A stretch of DNA of 40,115 bases from Natrinema pallidum DSM 3751 (GTDB lineage Archaea > Halobacteriota > Halobacteria > Halobacteriales > Natrialbaceae): contig NZ_AOII01000088.1 of assembly GCF_000337615.1 (NCBI RefSeq), positions 173,966 through 214,080 on the forward strand. The letters are read 5' to 3'. The position numbers and the translations under genes are program-made. The notes under the pieces are model-generated. The model was not told the DNA's origin and ran no database searches. It worked only from the letters and a program-made list of their open reading frames with translations. Below, one piece after another: positions 32,255 to 39,512 of this stretch. Positions within the stretch are counted from its first letter, which is position 1. The number at the start of each line of letters is the position of its first letter.

Positions 32255-33073
32255 ATGACCTCGAATTTACTTAATCACCAAATTGACGATATCCTCGGGT
32301 CCGTGCTCGAGGACGTGAGCGGTACTATCTACATGGTCAACCCGTCACGGGATGCCATTGAAGAGTTCATTTCCGTCGCGACTGCGTTCGACGGCGACCT
32401 GCCCTCGGTCCGCATGCTCGCCGACGAACGCACCCTGAAAGACGTCATGGACGACTTCATCGTCGCCTCGAACGCCGCCGACCTCATCAGCGAGGACGCG
32501 CTGTCGCTGCGAACGCTCGCGGAAGCGCCCGAAAACTCGCTGCTGGTCAGCGAGGACCGCGTCGTTGCCCTCGTCCACGCCGACGACCGCGTCGGCGGGC
32601 TCACCACGGACGACGAGAGCTTCGTCGAAGATACCTACGACACCTACGCGGGCCGCTGGGAGGACGCCACCGACTTCAACCTCCGTACGCCGCCGATCAC
32701 GGCCGTCCGCGAAACGCTGTCCGACGAGATCAGCCCCGAGGCCGAGGCCGACTTCACCGCCATCCTCGACTCCCTCGAGACCGCTCGCGGCGACGGCGAT
32801 GGCCTCGACGAGGTCACCATCTCCCTGCTCGTGGCGGCCAAGAACGAAGCGCTGCTCTACGACATCAGCAAGTGGGGCGAGGACGTCGGCATCGCCTCCA
32901 AAGCGACCTTCTCCCGGACGAAGACCAAGCTCGAGGATATGGGCCTGATCGACACCGAGAAGGTCCCGATCGACGTCGGCCGACCGCGGCTCCGCCTGAA
33001 GATCGGCGACGAGCGCCTCAGCGAGGCCGACAACGGTCAGCTCGCGACCGTCGCACAGTCCATCCTGAACTAA
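32255..33073 (+). CDS. tbsP: Transcriptional regulator TbsP
   Basis: The 272-aa protein matches the haloarchaeal DUF5821/TbsP family, a DNA-binding regulator described in Haloferax as working with TrmB on gluconeogenic gapII control. Conserved parts are 'SGTIYMVNPSRDAIEEFISV', 'SVRMLADERTLKDVMDDFIV', 'NSLLVSEDRVVALV' and the C-terminal winged helix 'GEDVGIASKATFSRTKTKLE' followed by 'PIDVGRPRLRLKIGDE'. The N-terminal half resembles an effector-binding domain. The ATG at 32255 (MTSNLLNHQIDDILG) is supported by the near TATA element. The frame extends 74 codons upstream without typical composition. That it regulates central carbon metabolism here is inferred from the family. Confidence 0.88.
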   Translation: MTSNLLNHQIDDILGSVLEDVSGTIYMVNPSRDAIEEFISVATAFDGDLPSVRMLADERTLKDVMDDFIVASNAADLISEDALSLRTLAEAPENSLLVSEDRVVALVHADDRVGGLTTDDESFVEDTYDTYAGRWEDATDFNLRTPPITAVRETLSDEISPEAEADFTAILDSLETARGDGDGLDEVTISLLVAAKNEALLYDISKWGEDVGIASKATFSRTKTKLEDMGLIDTEKVPIDVGRPRLRLKIGDERLSEADNGQLATVAQSILN

Positions 33074-33298
33074 CACTTTTGGGCTGCGGGCGCGGCGACG
33101 TCGCGTCCCGGAAATCCTTCGATCAGCGGTACTTTGCACGCCGCTCGTTGACGGTGTCTAGCGACTGGAAACCGCAAGCCGAGAAGCCGACGGACTGCCG
33201 AGATAGAATGTATCCTTTCCATATTGGGTCTGATACAAGGGGGAGTTCGGTTCACAAGCAGCGAAATTCGGGCTGGTTCAGAAAGCGTCTCGCAAGAA

Positions 33299-33394
33299 GT
33301 GATGCTCTTAGAATCCATCAGAGAAGTGCTGGTCATCGTCCTTGCGATCGTAATATTTGCTATATTCGTTCGAAAATATCTATCGCCAGTTTGA
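33299..33394 (+). CDS. Possible 31-codon single-TM peptide
   Basis: From a GTG-ATG pair (33299/33302) the frame reads MLLESIREVLVIVLAIVIFA followed by IFVRKYLSPV and stop at 33392-33394. It is one transmembrane helix with a positively charged C-terminal side and a negative N-terminal side. It is AT-rich and lies just before a second AT-rich membrane-protein gene. A small membrane peptide is plausible, but short frames like this arise by chance, and the reading frame is open further upstream. Confidence 0.35.
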   Translation: MMLLESIREVLVIVLAIVIFAIFVRKYLSPV

Positions 33395-33420
33395 ATAACC
33401 CCTCATATTTAACGTAAAGG

Positions 33421-33430
33421 TATTTATATG
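33421..33430 (+). promoter_or_regulatory. TATA box of AT-rich membrane gene
   Basis: TATTTATATG is centred about 26 nt before the ATG at 33451, giving an almost ideal leaderless promoter and fixing that start over the GTG at 33436. Confidence 0.55.
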
Positions 33431-33450
33431 GGCTGGTGCCACATTATTCC

Positions 33451-33774
33451 ATGGATAGGATTCGAGATGAGATCAATTATAGCGGTCTAATAGGTAGTAT
33501 AATTTTAGGGATTCTTTTGGCATTCCTCTTTATTATTGATGCCAATAAAATATCAATATCTGTGGTTGGTGTTTTATTCATACTGCTATCGGTCAATATA
33601 TCTAGGGAAATGTCCGAGAAAGAGAACCTCAATAAATCGTTCTATCTTATTGGTGGTCTTCTTGCAATCATAGCTGGTGTGATTATACTATCATGGGGAC
33701 ATATACTTGGCTCTGCGATATTATTTATTGTTGGTTTATTAATAATATCTGACCTCATATTTAATATAAAATAG
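33451..33774 (+). CDS. AT-rich four-helix membrane protein of unknown function
   Basis: The 107-aa protein has four hydrophobic helices (about residues 11-32, 37-54, 69-86 and 88-105) and a short basic N-terminus MDRIRDEINYSG. The DNA is conspicuously AT-rich, with many ATA isoleucine, TTA leucine and TTT phenylalanine codons that are rare in neighbouring genes. That indicates foreign origin. I do not recognise the family. It lies between tbsP and the RNase P operon and appears to have its own strong TATA box. It could have come from a plasmid, virus or another lineage. No integrase or IS element is nearby. Confidence 0.7.
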   Translation: MDRIRDEINYSGLIGSIILGILLAFLFIIDANKISISVVGVLFILLSVNISREMSEKENLNKSFYLIGGLLAIIAGVIILSWGHILGSAILFIVGLLIISDLIFNIK

Positions 33775-33851
33775 TTTGTGGTGTGCGATCTCTATACGAT
33801 TGGACAGCACATGACGCAAACCCCAAGTTGCCGCCGCGAGAGGACTCGAGT

Positions 33852-34556
33852 ATGTACGAGGCCGTCCACGCCCACCCCGACGGAGAGAGCACGGTCGCCA
33901 GAGTCGCGAAAACGGCGGCCGACTACGGGTTCGAGGGCGTGGTCGTCCGCAATCACGCCGACGCTCGAGCGGAGTACGATCCCGACGAAATCCGCGACGA
34001 GTACGGGATCGATGTCGTCGAGGGCGTCGAGATCCGGGCCGACGACCCACAGCAGGCCAGCGGGTCTGTGGGGAACTTCCGGACATCACACACGATCGTC
34101 GGGATTCACGGCGGGACGACGGCGCTGAACCGCTTCGCCGTCGAACAGGCGAAAGTGGACGTGCTCGCCCATCCGATGACCGGCAACGGCGACATCAATC
34201 ACGTCTTGGCGAAAGCCGCCGTCGAGAACGGCGTTCGCATCGAGTTCAACCTCGGCGGAGTCCTCCGAGAGAGCGGCGGCCGCCGCGTCCGAATCCTGCA
34301 GTCGCTGCGGAAACTCCGGGAGATCGTCGCCCACTACGACGCGCCCTACGTCGTCAGCGCCGATCCGACCTCGCACCTCGAGTTGCGCACGCCCCGCGAG
34401 CTCAAAGCGCTCGGCGAGGAGATCGGGTTCTCCGGCGAGTTCGTCGAAGACGGCCTCGCGGAGTGGGGGCGGCTGGCCGAGCGCAATCGCCACGTCCACT
34501 CCGAGTCGTTCATTGAGCCGGGGGTCGAACGGGGGAGGTATGAAGAGGAGTCTTGA
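33852..34556 (+). CDS. rnp3: RNase P protein component 3 (Rpp30)
   Basis: The 234-aa protein is the archaeal Rpp30 subunit, a TIM-barrel (PHP-like) protein that, with Pop5, activates the RNase P RNA for tRNA 5'-end cleavage. It starts 'MYEAVHAHPDGESTV' and has 'GFEGVVVRNHAD', 'IDVVEGVEIRADDP', 'VDVLAHPMTGNGDINHVLAK' and 'GVRIEFNLGGVLRESGGRRV', then 'PYVVSADPTSHLELRTPREL'. It leads an operon with the methyltransferase (17-base overlap), rnp2, psmA and the SBDS gene. The ATG at 33852 gives the standard N-terminus. The roughly 75 bases upstream no longer look AT-rich and hold no obvious TATA box, so the AT-rich island ends just before this leader. Confidence 0.94.
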   Translation: MYEAVHAHPDGESTVARVAKTAADYGFEGVVVRNHADARAEYDPDEIRDEYGIDVVEGVEIRADDPQQASGSVGNFRTSHTIVGIHGGTTALNRFAVEQAKVDVLAHPMTGNGDINHVLAKAAVENGVRIEFNLGGVLRESGGRRVRILQSLRKLREIVAHYDAPYVVSADPTSHLELRTPRELKALGEEIGFSGEFVEDGLAEWGRLAERNRHVHSESFIEPGVERGRYEEES

Positions 34557-35172
34557 GGAACACGCCGCGCGGTTCGACGAACAGGCCGGCGAGTACGACG
34601 ACTCGAAGTCCGAGGAGTACCACGCCTGTGCGAATCTCGTCATCGAGCACGCCGCTCCCGGGGCCGACGACGTCGTCCTCGATCTGGCGACCGGCACCGG
34701 CGCGATCGCGCTCGCCCTGGCCCCCGACGCGAAGCGGGTCGTCGGCCGGGACATCAGCGACGGGATGCTCGAGGAAGCGAAACGGAAGGCCGACGACCAC
34801 GGGCTCGAGAACCTCGAGTTCGACCGGGGAACTTTCCGCGAGCCGGAGTACGACGGGCCGGTCGACGTGGTCACCTCGAACTTCGCCATGCACCATCTCT
34901 CGGACGCGGAAAAACGCGAGGCGATCGCGGTCATCGGGGACCTCGAGCCCCGGACGTTCGTGCTGGGGGACGTGATGTTCTTCGGCGAGCCCGACCCCGA
35001 GGAGCCGTTCTACTCGCCTGAGGTCGACGATCCGGCGACCGTCGGGATGCTCGCCGACGCCTTTACCGATGCGGGCTTCTCGCTGACGGCCGTCGAGCGC
35101 GTCCACGAGCAGGTCGGCGTGCTGGTCGCGGAGCGCAGTTCGACGGCGGGCGACGCGGTAGTCGGTGAATGA
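34540..35172 (+). CDS. Class I SAM-dependent methyltransferase
   Basis: The 210-aa enzyme has a Rossmann-like fold with motif I VLDLATGTGAIALAL, acidic motif II 'VVGRDISDGMLEEAKR', and 'VDVVTSNFAMHHLSDAEKR' as motif IV. It uses S-adenosylmethionine. The acceptor is unknown. Its invariable place between two RNase P subunits suggests an RNA or ribosome/proteasome-related substrate, but that is inference. The ATG at 34540 overlaps rnp3 by 17 bases and follows directly on a GGGGGAGGT stretch, so spacing is unusual for a Shine-Dalgarno site. Its stop overlaps the rnp2 start by four bases. Confidence 0.9.
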   Translation: MKRSLEEHAARFDEQAGEYDDSKSEEYHACANLVIEHAAPGADDVVLDLATGTGAIALALAPDAKRVVGRDISDGMLEEAKRKADDHGLENLEFDRGTFREPEYDGPVDVVTSNFAMHHLSDAEKREAIAVIGDLEPRTFVLGDVMFFGEPDPEEPFYSPEVDDPATVGMLADAFTDAGFSLTAVERVHEQVGVLVAERSSTAGDAVVGE

Positions 35173-35654
35173 AACACCTCCCGAAACACCTCCGGCCGCG
35201 CTGGCGGTACCTCGCCGTGGAACTCGAGACGTGGCCCGACGAGCGGATCGGCAGGCGGTCGTTCCAGCGTGAGCTGTGGTACGCGGGTCAGAACTTACTC
35301 GGCGATCCGGGCAGCGCCGACGCCGATCTGACGGTTGTCAGGTTCGAGTTCGCCGACGGAACGGGGGACGCAGTTGTCAAGGCCCGCCGCGGCGAGACGG
35401 AGTCCGCTCGAGCGGCACTGGCCTGTATCGACGGGATCGACGGCGCTCCCGTCGGCGTTCGGGTCCGCGGTATCAGTGGCACGATCCGTGCCGCTGAAGA
35501 AAACTATTTAGGACGCGACCGGCAAGATTCGGGAGAGAGAAACGTCGTGTTCGGGAACGAAGAGCGAGCCGCCGTCCTGCGGGACGACGTCGGGGACGTA
35601 CGGTTCGATGAGGCGTTCGTGGGCGCGACAGACCTCGATTACCATTTAGTGTGA
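35169..35654 (+). CDS. rnp2: RNase P protein component 2 (Pop5)
   Basis: The 161-aa protein is the Pop5 subunit that pairs with Rpp30. It has the RNP-like core 'MKHLPKHLRPRWRYLAVELET', 'RSFQRELWYAGQNLLGDPGS', 'DLTVVRFEFADGTGDAVVKA', and 'GVRVRGISGTIRAAEENYLG', followed by an acidic C-terminal extension of about 45 residues that many archaeal Pop5 proteins lack or have shorter. ATGA overlap with the methyltransferase implies coupled translation. Four bases separate its stop from the psmA start. Confidence 0.93.
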   Translation: MKHLPKHLRPRWRYLAVELETWPDERIGRRSFQRELWYAGQNLLGDPGSADADLTVVRFEFADGTGDAVVKARRGETESARAALACIDGIDGAPVGVRVRGISGTIRAAEENYLGRDRQDSGERNVVFGNEERAAVLRDDVGDVRFDEAFVGATDLDYHLV

Positions 35655-35658
35655 TACT

Positions 35659-36429
35659 ATGCAGGGACAACAACAACAGCAGGCGTACGACCGCGGCATC
35701 ACGATCTTCTCGCCCGACGGCCGACTCTATCAGGTCGAATACGCTCGTGAGGCGGTCAAACGAGGCACGGCGAGCATCGGTGTCCGAACGAACGACGGCG
35801 TCGTCCTCGCCGTCGACAAACGAGTCCCCTCCCCGCTGCTCGAGGACTCGAGCGTCGAGAAGATCCACAAGGCCGACGACCACGTCGGCATCGCCAGCGC
35901 GGGTCACGTGGCCGACGCTCGCCAGCTGATCGACTTCGCGCGCCGCCAGACGCAGGTCAACCAGCTTCGGTACGGCGAGCCCATCGGCGTCGAGACGCTG
36001 ACCAAAGAGGTTACCGACCATATCCAGCAGTACACGCAGGTCGGCGGTGCCCGACCGTTCGGCGTCGCGCTGATCGTCGGCGGCATCCAGAACGGCGAGC
36101 CGCGCCTGTTCGAGACCGATCCCTCGGGGACGCCCTACGAGTGGAAGGCGCTGGCCGTCGGCTCCGACCGCGGCGAACTCCAGACCTACCTCGAGGAGCA
36201 CTACGACGACGAGGCCGACCTCGACGGCGGCATTCAGCTCGCCCTCGACGCGCTCGCGTCGGTCAACGACGGGTCCTTGCTCCCCAACGAAGTGGGGCTG
36301 GCGACCGTCGACGTCGAAACCGAGTCCTTCGAGCAGTTCGACCAGGATCGGATCGCCGACCATCTCGAGGAGAACGACCTCCTCGATACGGGTGAGGGCG
36401 AGGACGAAGCCGACGACACCGCCGAGTAA
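35659..36429 (+). CDS. psmA: Proteasome subunit alpha
   Basis: The 256-aa subunit forms the outer rings of the 20S proteasome and gates substrate entry. It has the alpha-type N-terminus 'AYDRGITIFSPDGRLYQVEY' followed by 'AREAVKRGTASIGVRTNDGV', the signature that distinguishes alpha from beta subunits. It lacks the catalytic threonine, as expected. The C-terminal tail (GEGEDEADDTAE) is acidic. Placed directly after rnp2, it ties protein turnover to RNA processing in the same operon. A T5 tract at 36447-36451 could partly terminate the transcript before SBDS. Confidence 0.96.
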   Translation: MQGQQQQQAYDRGITIFSPDGRLYQVEYAREAVKRGTASIGVRTNDGVVLAVDKRVPSPLLEDSSVEKIHKADDHVGIASAGHVADARQLIDFARRQTQVNQLRYGEPIGVETLTKEVTDHIQQYTQVGGARPFGVALIVGGIQNGEPRLFETDPSGTPYEWKALAVGSDRGELQTYLEEHYDDEADLDGGIQLALDALASVNDGSLLPNEVGLATVDVETESFEQFDQDRIADHLEENDLLDTGEGEDEADDTAE

Positions 36430-36446
36430 TCGAGACGCCGAGTTCG

Positions 36447-36451
36447 TTTTT
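36447..36451 (+). terminator. Oligo-T tract after psmA
   Basis: CGTTTTTCG 18 bases after the psmA stop is a short archaeal-type termination signal. It would separate SBDS from the upstream operon at least partly. Confidence 0.3.
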
Positions 36452-36629
36452 CGACGCCGTATTCCGTCGTCCCGTTGGAAAGCGGCCCGCTCGAACGCGA
36501 CACCCCTCGAAGCGCCGGTCACGTCGCATCGGCGGCCCCGTCGATCCGCGGCGACTCGAGGCGTTTTCGACCTCGAGTGCCGGATCGGTTCGGGAAACAC
36601 TCTTTTCATTGGCGGCGGAACCGTCAGGT

Positions 36630-37355
36630 ATGATTTCGCTTGACGAGGCAGTGACAGCGCGACTCGAGTCACACGGGGCGCGCTTCGAAGTGTTAGTCGA
36701 TCCGGACGCGGCGCTTTCGATCAAACGCGACGAGTTCGACGGCGAGTTGGAGGACGTGATCGCCGCCGAGGACGTCTTCGAGGACGCCTCGCGCGGCGAC
36801 CGGCCCGCGGAGTCGGACCTCGAGACGGTCTTCGATACCACGGAGCCCCTCGAGATCATTCCCGAAGTGATAAAGCAGGGGGAGATCCAGATCACGGCCG
36901 ATCAGCGCCGCGAGATGCAAGAACAGAAGCGCAGGCAGTTGATCGATACGATCACGCGCAACGCGGTCAACCCCCAGATGGACAACGCGCCCCATCCGCC
37001 CGAACGGATCGAGAACGCCCTGGAAGAGGCCGGCTTCACGGTCGATCCAATGGAGCCGGTCCAAGAGCAGGTCGACGACGCGCTGGACGCGTTACGGCCC
37101 GTGATCCCGATCCGGTTCGAAGAAGTAACCGTCGCCGTCCAGGTGCCGGCGGATCACGCGGGTAGCGCGCAGGCGAAAATCCGCCAGTTCGGCGATCTCG
37201 AGCGCGAGGAGTGGCAAAACGACGGCTCGTGGATCGGCGTATTGACGTTCCCGGCCGGACTGCAAAACGAGTTCTACGACACCGTCAACGAACACACCAG
37301 CGGACAGGCGGAGACGGAAATCGTCAAGGACAAAGACGATCTCCGAACGCGGTGA
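36630..37355 (+). CDS. Ribosome assembly factor SBDS
   Basis: The 241-aa protein is the archaeal orthologue of Shwachman-Bodian-Diamond syndrome protein, which helps mature the large ribosomal subunit (removal of aIF6 with an EF-2-like GTPase in eukaryotes). Three domains follow in order: the FYSH fold (about 1-85, 'LDEAVTARLESHGARFEVLV'), a helical central domain (about 85-150, 'ADQRREMQEQKRRQLIDTIT', 'DNAPHPPERIENALEEAG'), and a ferredoxin-like C-terminal domain (about 150-241, 'IPIRFEEVTVAVQVPADHAG'). Start ATG 36630 gives MISLDEAV. It is 200 bases after psmA. It is followed by a strong hairpin and is convergent with the FUN14 gene. Confidence 0.94.
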   Translation: MISLDEAVTARLESHGARFEVLVDPDAALSIKRDEFDGELEDVIAAEDVFEDASRGDRPAESDLETVFDTTEPLEIIPEVIKQGEIQITADQRREMQEQKRRQLIDTITRNAVNPQMDNAPHPPERIENALEEAGFTVDPMEPVQEQVDDALDALRPVIPIRFEEVTVAVQVPADHAGSAQAKIRQFGDLEREEWQNDGSWIGVLTFPAGLQNEFYDTVNEHTSGQAETEIVKDKDDLRTR

Positions 37356-37356
37356 C

Positions 37357-37383
37357 GTACCTCGGGGCTTGTCCCCGAGGTAC
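37357..37383 (+). terminator. Strong hairpin after SBDS gene
   Basis: Perfect 11-bp arms GTACCTCGGGG and CCCCGAGGTAC with a CTTGT loop begin two bases after the SBDS stop. Because the arms are palindromic, it could serve both converging genes. There is no T-tract, so it may be a stabilising or processing structure rather than a classical terminator. Confidence 0.55.
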
Positions 37384-37434
37384 TCTCGGTGTATGCCTGG
37401 TCGATGACGCGTCCGGTTCCGGGTCGGGACCGCG

Positions 37435-37752
37435 TTAGCCGCGTCGGAAGCCGATCAGGAAGCCGCCGGTAAAGCCCGCACCGATCGAGAGCGTCGAGAG
37501 CAGCGATTGAACCCAGTGGCTGTTCGCAGCGTCCCCGGCGCGCGCTTGCGTTTTCAGGAGGCCGGCCGAGAGCCGATTCCAGTCGACGATGATGATCCCC
37601 TGGGACTCGAGGTAGCGAAAGGCCATCAACTGCACGCCGACGATGATCGCGAGGAGTTTCGCGATCTTCTTCGCGGCGAACCCGATGACGCCGCCGATGA
37701 CCGCGCCGCCCCCGATTTCGAGGCCAAGCGCCGTCGGATCGAGATCGAGCAT
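37435..37752 (-). CDS. FUN14 domain-containing membrane protein
   Basis: The 105-aa protein is a FUN14 (FUNDC1-like) domain protein with three hydrophobic segments. It has 'GGGAVIGGVIGFAAKKIAKL' near the N-terminus, the tract 'LAIIVGVQLMAFRYLESQGI', and a terminal 'SIGAGFTGGFLIGFRRG', the most conserved part of the family. Archaeal members are small integral membrane proteins of unknown function. Start ATG at 37752 gives MLDLDPTALGLEIGGG. It is convergent with the SBDS gene. Confidence 0.88.
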   Translation of the reverse strand: MLDLDPTALGLEIGGGAVIGGVIGFAAKKIAKLLAIIVGVQLMAFRYLESQGIIIVDWNRLSAGLLKTQARAGDAANSHWVQSLLSTLSIGAGFTGGFLIGFRRG

Positions 37753-38085
37753 TATGCACCTCAATTCGAGTCGGTTCCTATGACTGTTGTGATCGGGTCC
37801 GCTCGACGGACCGGACGGGACCCGATCGATGGCGGCCGCGACGCGAACGCGCGGACGGTCACAACGGGCGCGGGATTCAAGACGGTTCGCCGCGTACGGA
37901 CGAGTATGACTCACGTGCGTCCAACGGAGGTGTGCGACCGGCATCGTTAGCGTCTCCGGGTCCACGCGGCAGTGCCCGCACCGACTGTACGGCCGGTGTC
38001 GGCGAGCGGCGGGGCGCGCAAGCGACGAGCTGCGGCGCTCGAGCGAGCACGACCGACCACGCCCGGCAGACACGAAGCCACCCGC
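37753..38085. other. Intergenic region upstream of hflX
   Basis: The 333-base GC-rich gap has no credible gene. The hflX frame is open back to 37972, but the extra 38 residues are Arg/Ala/Pro-rich and unlike HflX. A GTG at 37972 cannot be excluded as a start. No clear TATA box is seen. Confidence 0.4.
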
Positions 38086-39390
38086 ATGAACACGATCATC
38101 GCGAAACGCGTCGATTCCGGCACGGCTGACACGAGCGAGATCCGCGACCTAGCCCGGGCGGCGGGGTATACCGTCGTCGGCGAGGTCACGCAGTCCCGAC
38201 GGGCCGATCCGGCCCTTCAGATCGGCGAGGGGAAAGCGGAGGAACTGGCCGCGCTCGCCGCGGAGACCGACGCGACGACCGTCGTCTTCGACAATCGGCT
38301 CGGCCCGTATCAGACGTACAACCTCGGGCGGCTCCTGCCGGAAGGCGTCGAGGTCATCGATCGATTTACGCTGATCCTCGAGATTTTCGGCCAGCGCGCC
38401 CAGACGCGGAAGGCACAGCTCCAGGTCGAACTGGCCGAGCTCCGCTACGAACTCCCCCGTGCCGAGGCGAAGACGAGCCTCGCAAAGCGGGAGGAACACC
38501 CCGGCTTCATGGGGCTTGGCGAGTACGACGAGAGCCGCGAACGGGACATCAAAGCCCAGATCAGCCGGATCAAGGACGAACTCGAGCGGATCGAGCAGAC
38601 CGAACAGCAGCGCCGGGAGCGCCGTCGGGACTCCGGGTTCGATCTGGTCGCGCTTGCGGGATACACCAACGCGGGGAAGTCGACCCTGTTGCGTCAGCTC
38701 GCGACCGATCTCGAGGTCGAGGAAAACGAGGAGCTCCATCCCGACCTGGACCCGACGGCCGAGTCCCAGGACAAGCTGTTCACGACGCTGGGGACGACGA
38801 CGCGACGGGCGGCCATCGACCGGCGGGACGTGCTGGTGACCGACACGGTCGGGTTCATCAGCGATCTGCCCCACTGGCTGGTCGAGTCGTTCAAGTCGAC
38901 GCTGGACTCGGTCTACCGGGCGGACCTGGTCTTGCTCGTCGTCGACGTCAGCGAGCCGGTCGACGAGATTCACGAGAAGCTGGTCACGTCCCACGACACC
39001 CTCTACGAGCGCAACGAGGCCCCGATCGTGACCGTGTTGAACAAGATCGATCAGGTAAGCGACGAGGACCTCACGGACAAGCGCGAAGCCCTGTCGTCGC
39101 TCGCGCCGAACCCGGTCACCGTCAGCGCCAGGGAGGGGCTCAACGTCGACGGCCTCCTCGAGCGGATCGACCACGAACTGCCCGACTGGGAGGAAGAGCG
39201 GCTCATGCTGCCGATGACCGAGGACACGATGAGCGTCGTCTCGTGGCTTCACGACAACGCGAACGTCGACGACGTGACCTACGGCGACGAGGACGTGATC
39301 GTCTCCTTCGAGGCTCGGCCCGCGGTGATCTCGCAGGCGCGCTCGCGAGCGAGCGAGTTGCGGACGACGGCGGCGGAATCGGCCTCGTAG
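38086..39390 (+). CDS. hflX: GTPase HflX
   Basis: The 434-aa protein is a ribosome-associated translational GTPase. An N-terminal HflX-specific domain has 'VGEVTQSRRADPALQIGEGK' and 'VVFDNRLGPYQTYNLGRLL'. A coiled-coil connector contains 'AKREEHPGFMGLGEYDESRE' and the long charged helix 'QISRIKDELERIEQTEQQRR'. The G-domain has G1 GYTNAGKST, G3 DTVGF and G4 NKID. HflX rescues or splits stalled ribosomes in bacteria. The archaeal role is likely similar but inferred. The ATG at 38086 (MNTIIAKRVD) is taken as start. Confidence 0.92.
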   Translation: MNTIIAKRVDSGTADTSEIRDLARAAGYTVVGEVTQSRRADPALQIGEGKAEELAALAAETDATTVVFDNRLGPYQTYNLGRLLPEGVEVIDRFTLILEIFGQRAQTRKAQLQVELAELRYELPRAEAKTSLAKREEHPGFMGLGEYDESRERDIKAQISRIKDELERIEQTEQQRRERRRDSGFDLVALAGYTNAGKSTLLRQLATDLEVEENEELHPDLDPTAESQDKLFTTLGTTTRRAAIDRRDVLVTDTVGFISDLPHWLVESFKSTLDSVYRADLVLLVVDVSEPVDEIHEKLVTSHDTLYERNEAPIVTVLNKIDQVSDEDLTDKREALSSLAPNPVTVSAREGLNVDGLLERIDHELPDWEEERLMLPMTEDTMSVVSWLHDNANVDDVTYGDEDVIVSFEARPAVISQARSRASELRTTAAESAS

Positions 39391-39480
39391 GGGTCGGACG
39401 CCGCGACGACGCTCTTTCTCCGAGCGCGGTCGGCGGGACGCCCGCCCTCAGGACGAGGGCGTCCGCACCCGTGACCCGCA

Positions 39481-39490
39481 CTTATAAATC
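39481..39490 (+). promoter_or_regulatory. TATA box of thiolase gene
   Basis: CTTATAAATC is a near-ideal TATA box centred about 28 nt before the ATG at 39513, predicting a leaderless mRNA. Confidence 0.55.
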
Positions 39491-39512
39491 GATGTCTCGA
39501 GTCCGATACGTT

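Noticed and set aside
37972-38085. N-terminal extension of HflX from the GTG at 37972
   Set aside because: The added residues are Arg/Ala/Pro-rich and unlike HflX; the ATG at 38086 gives the expected N-terminus.
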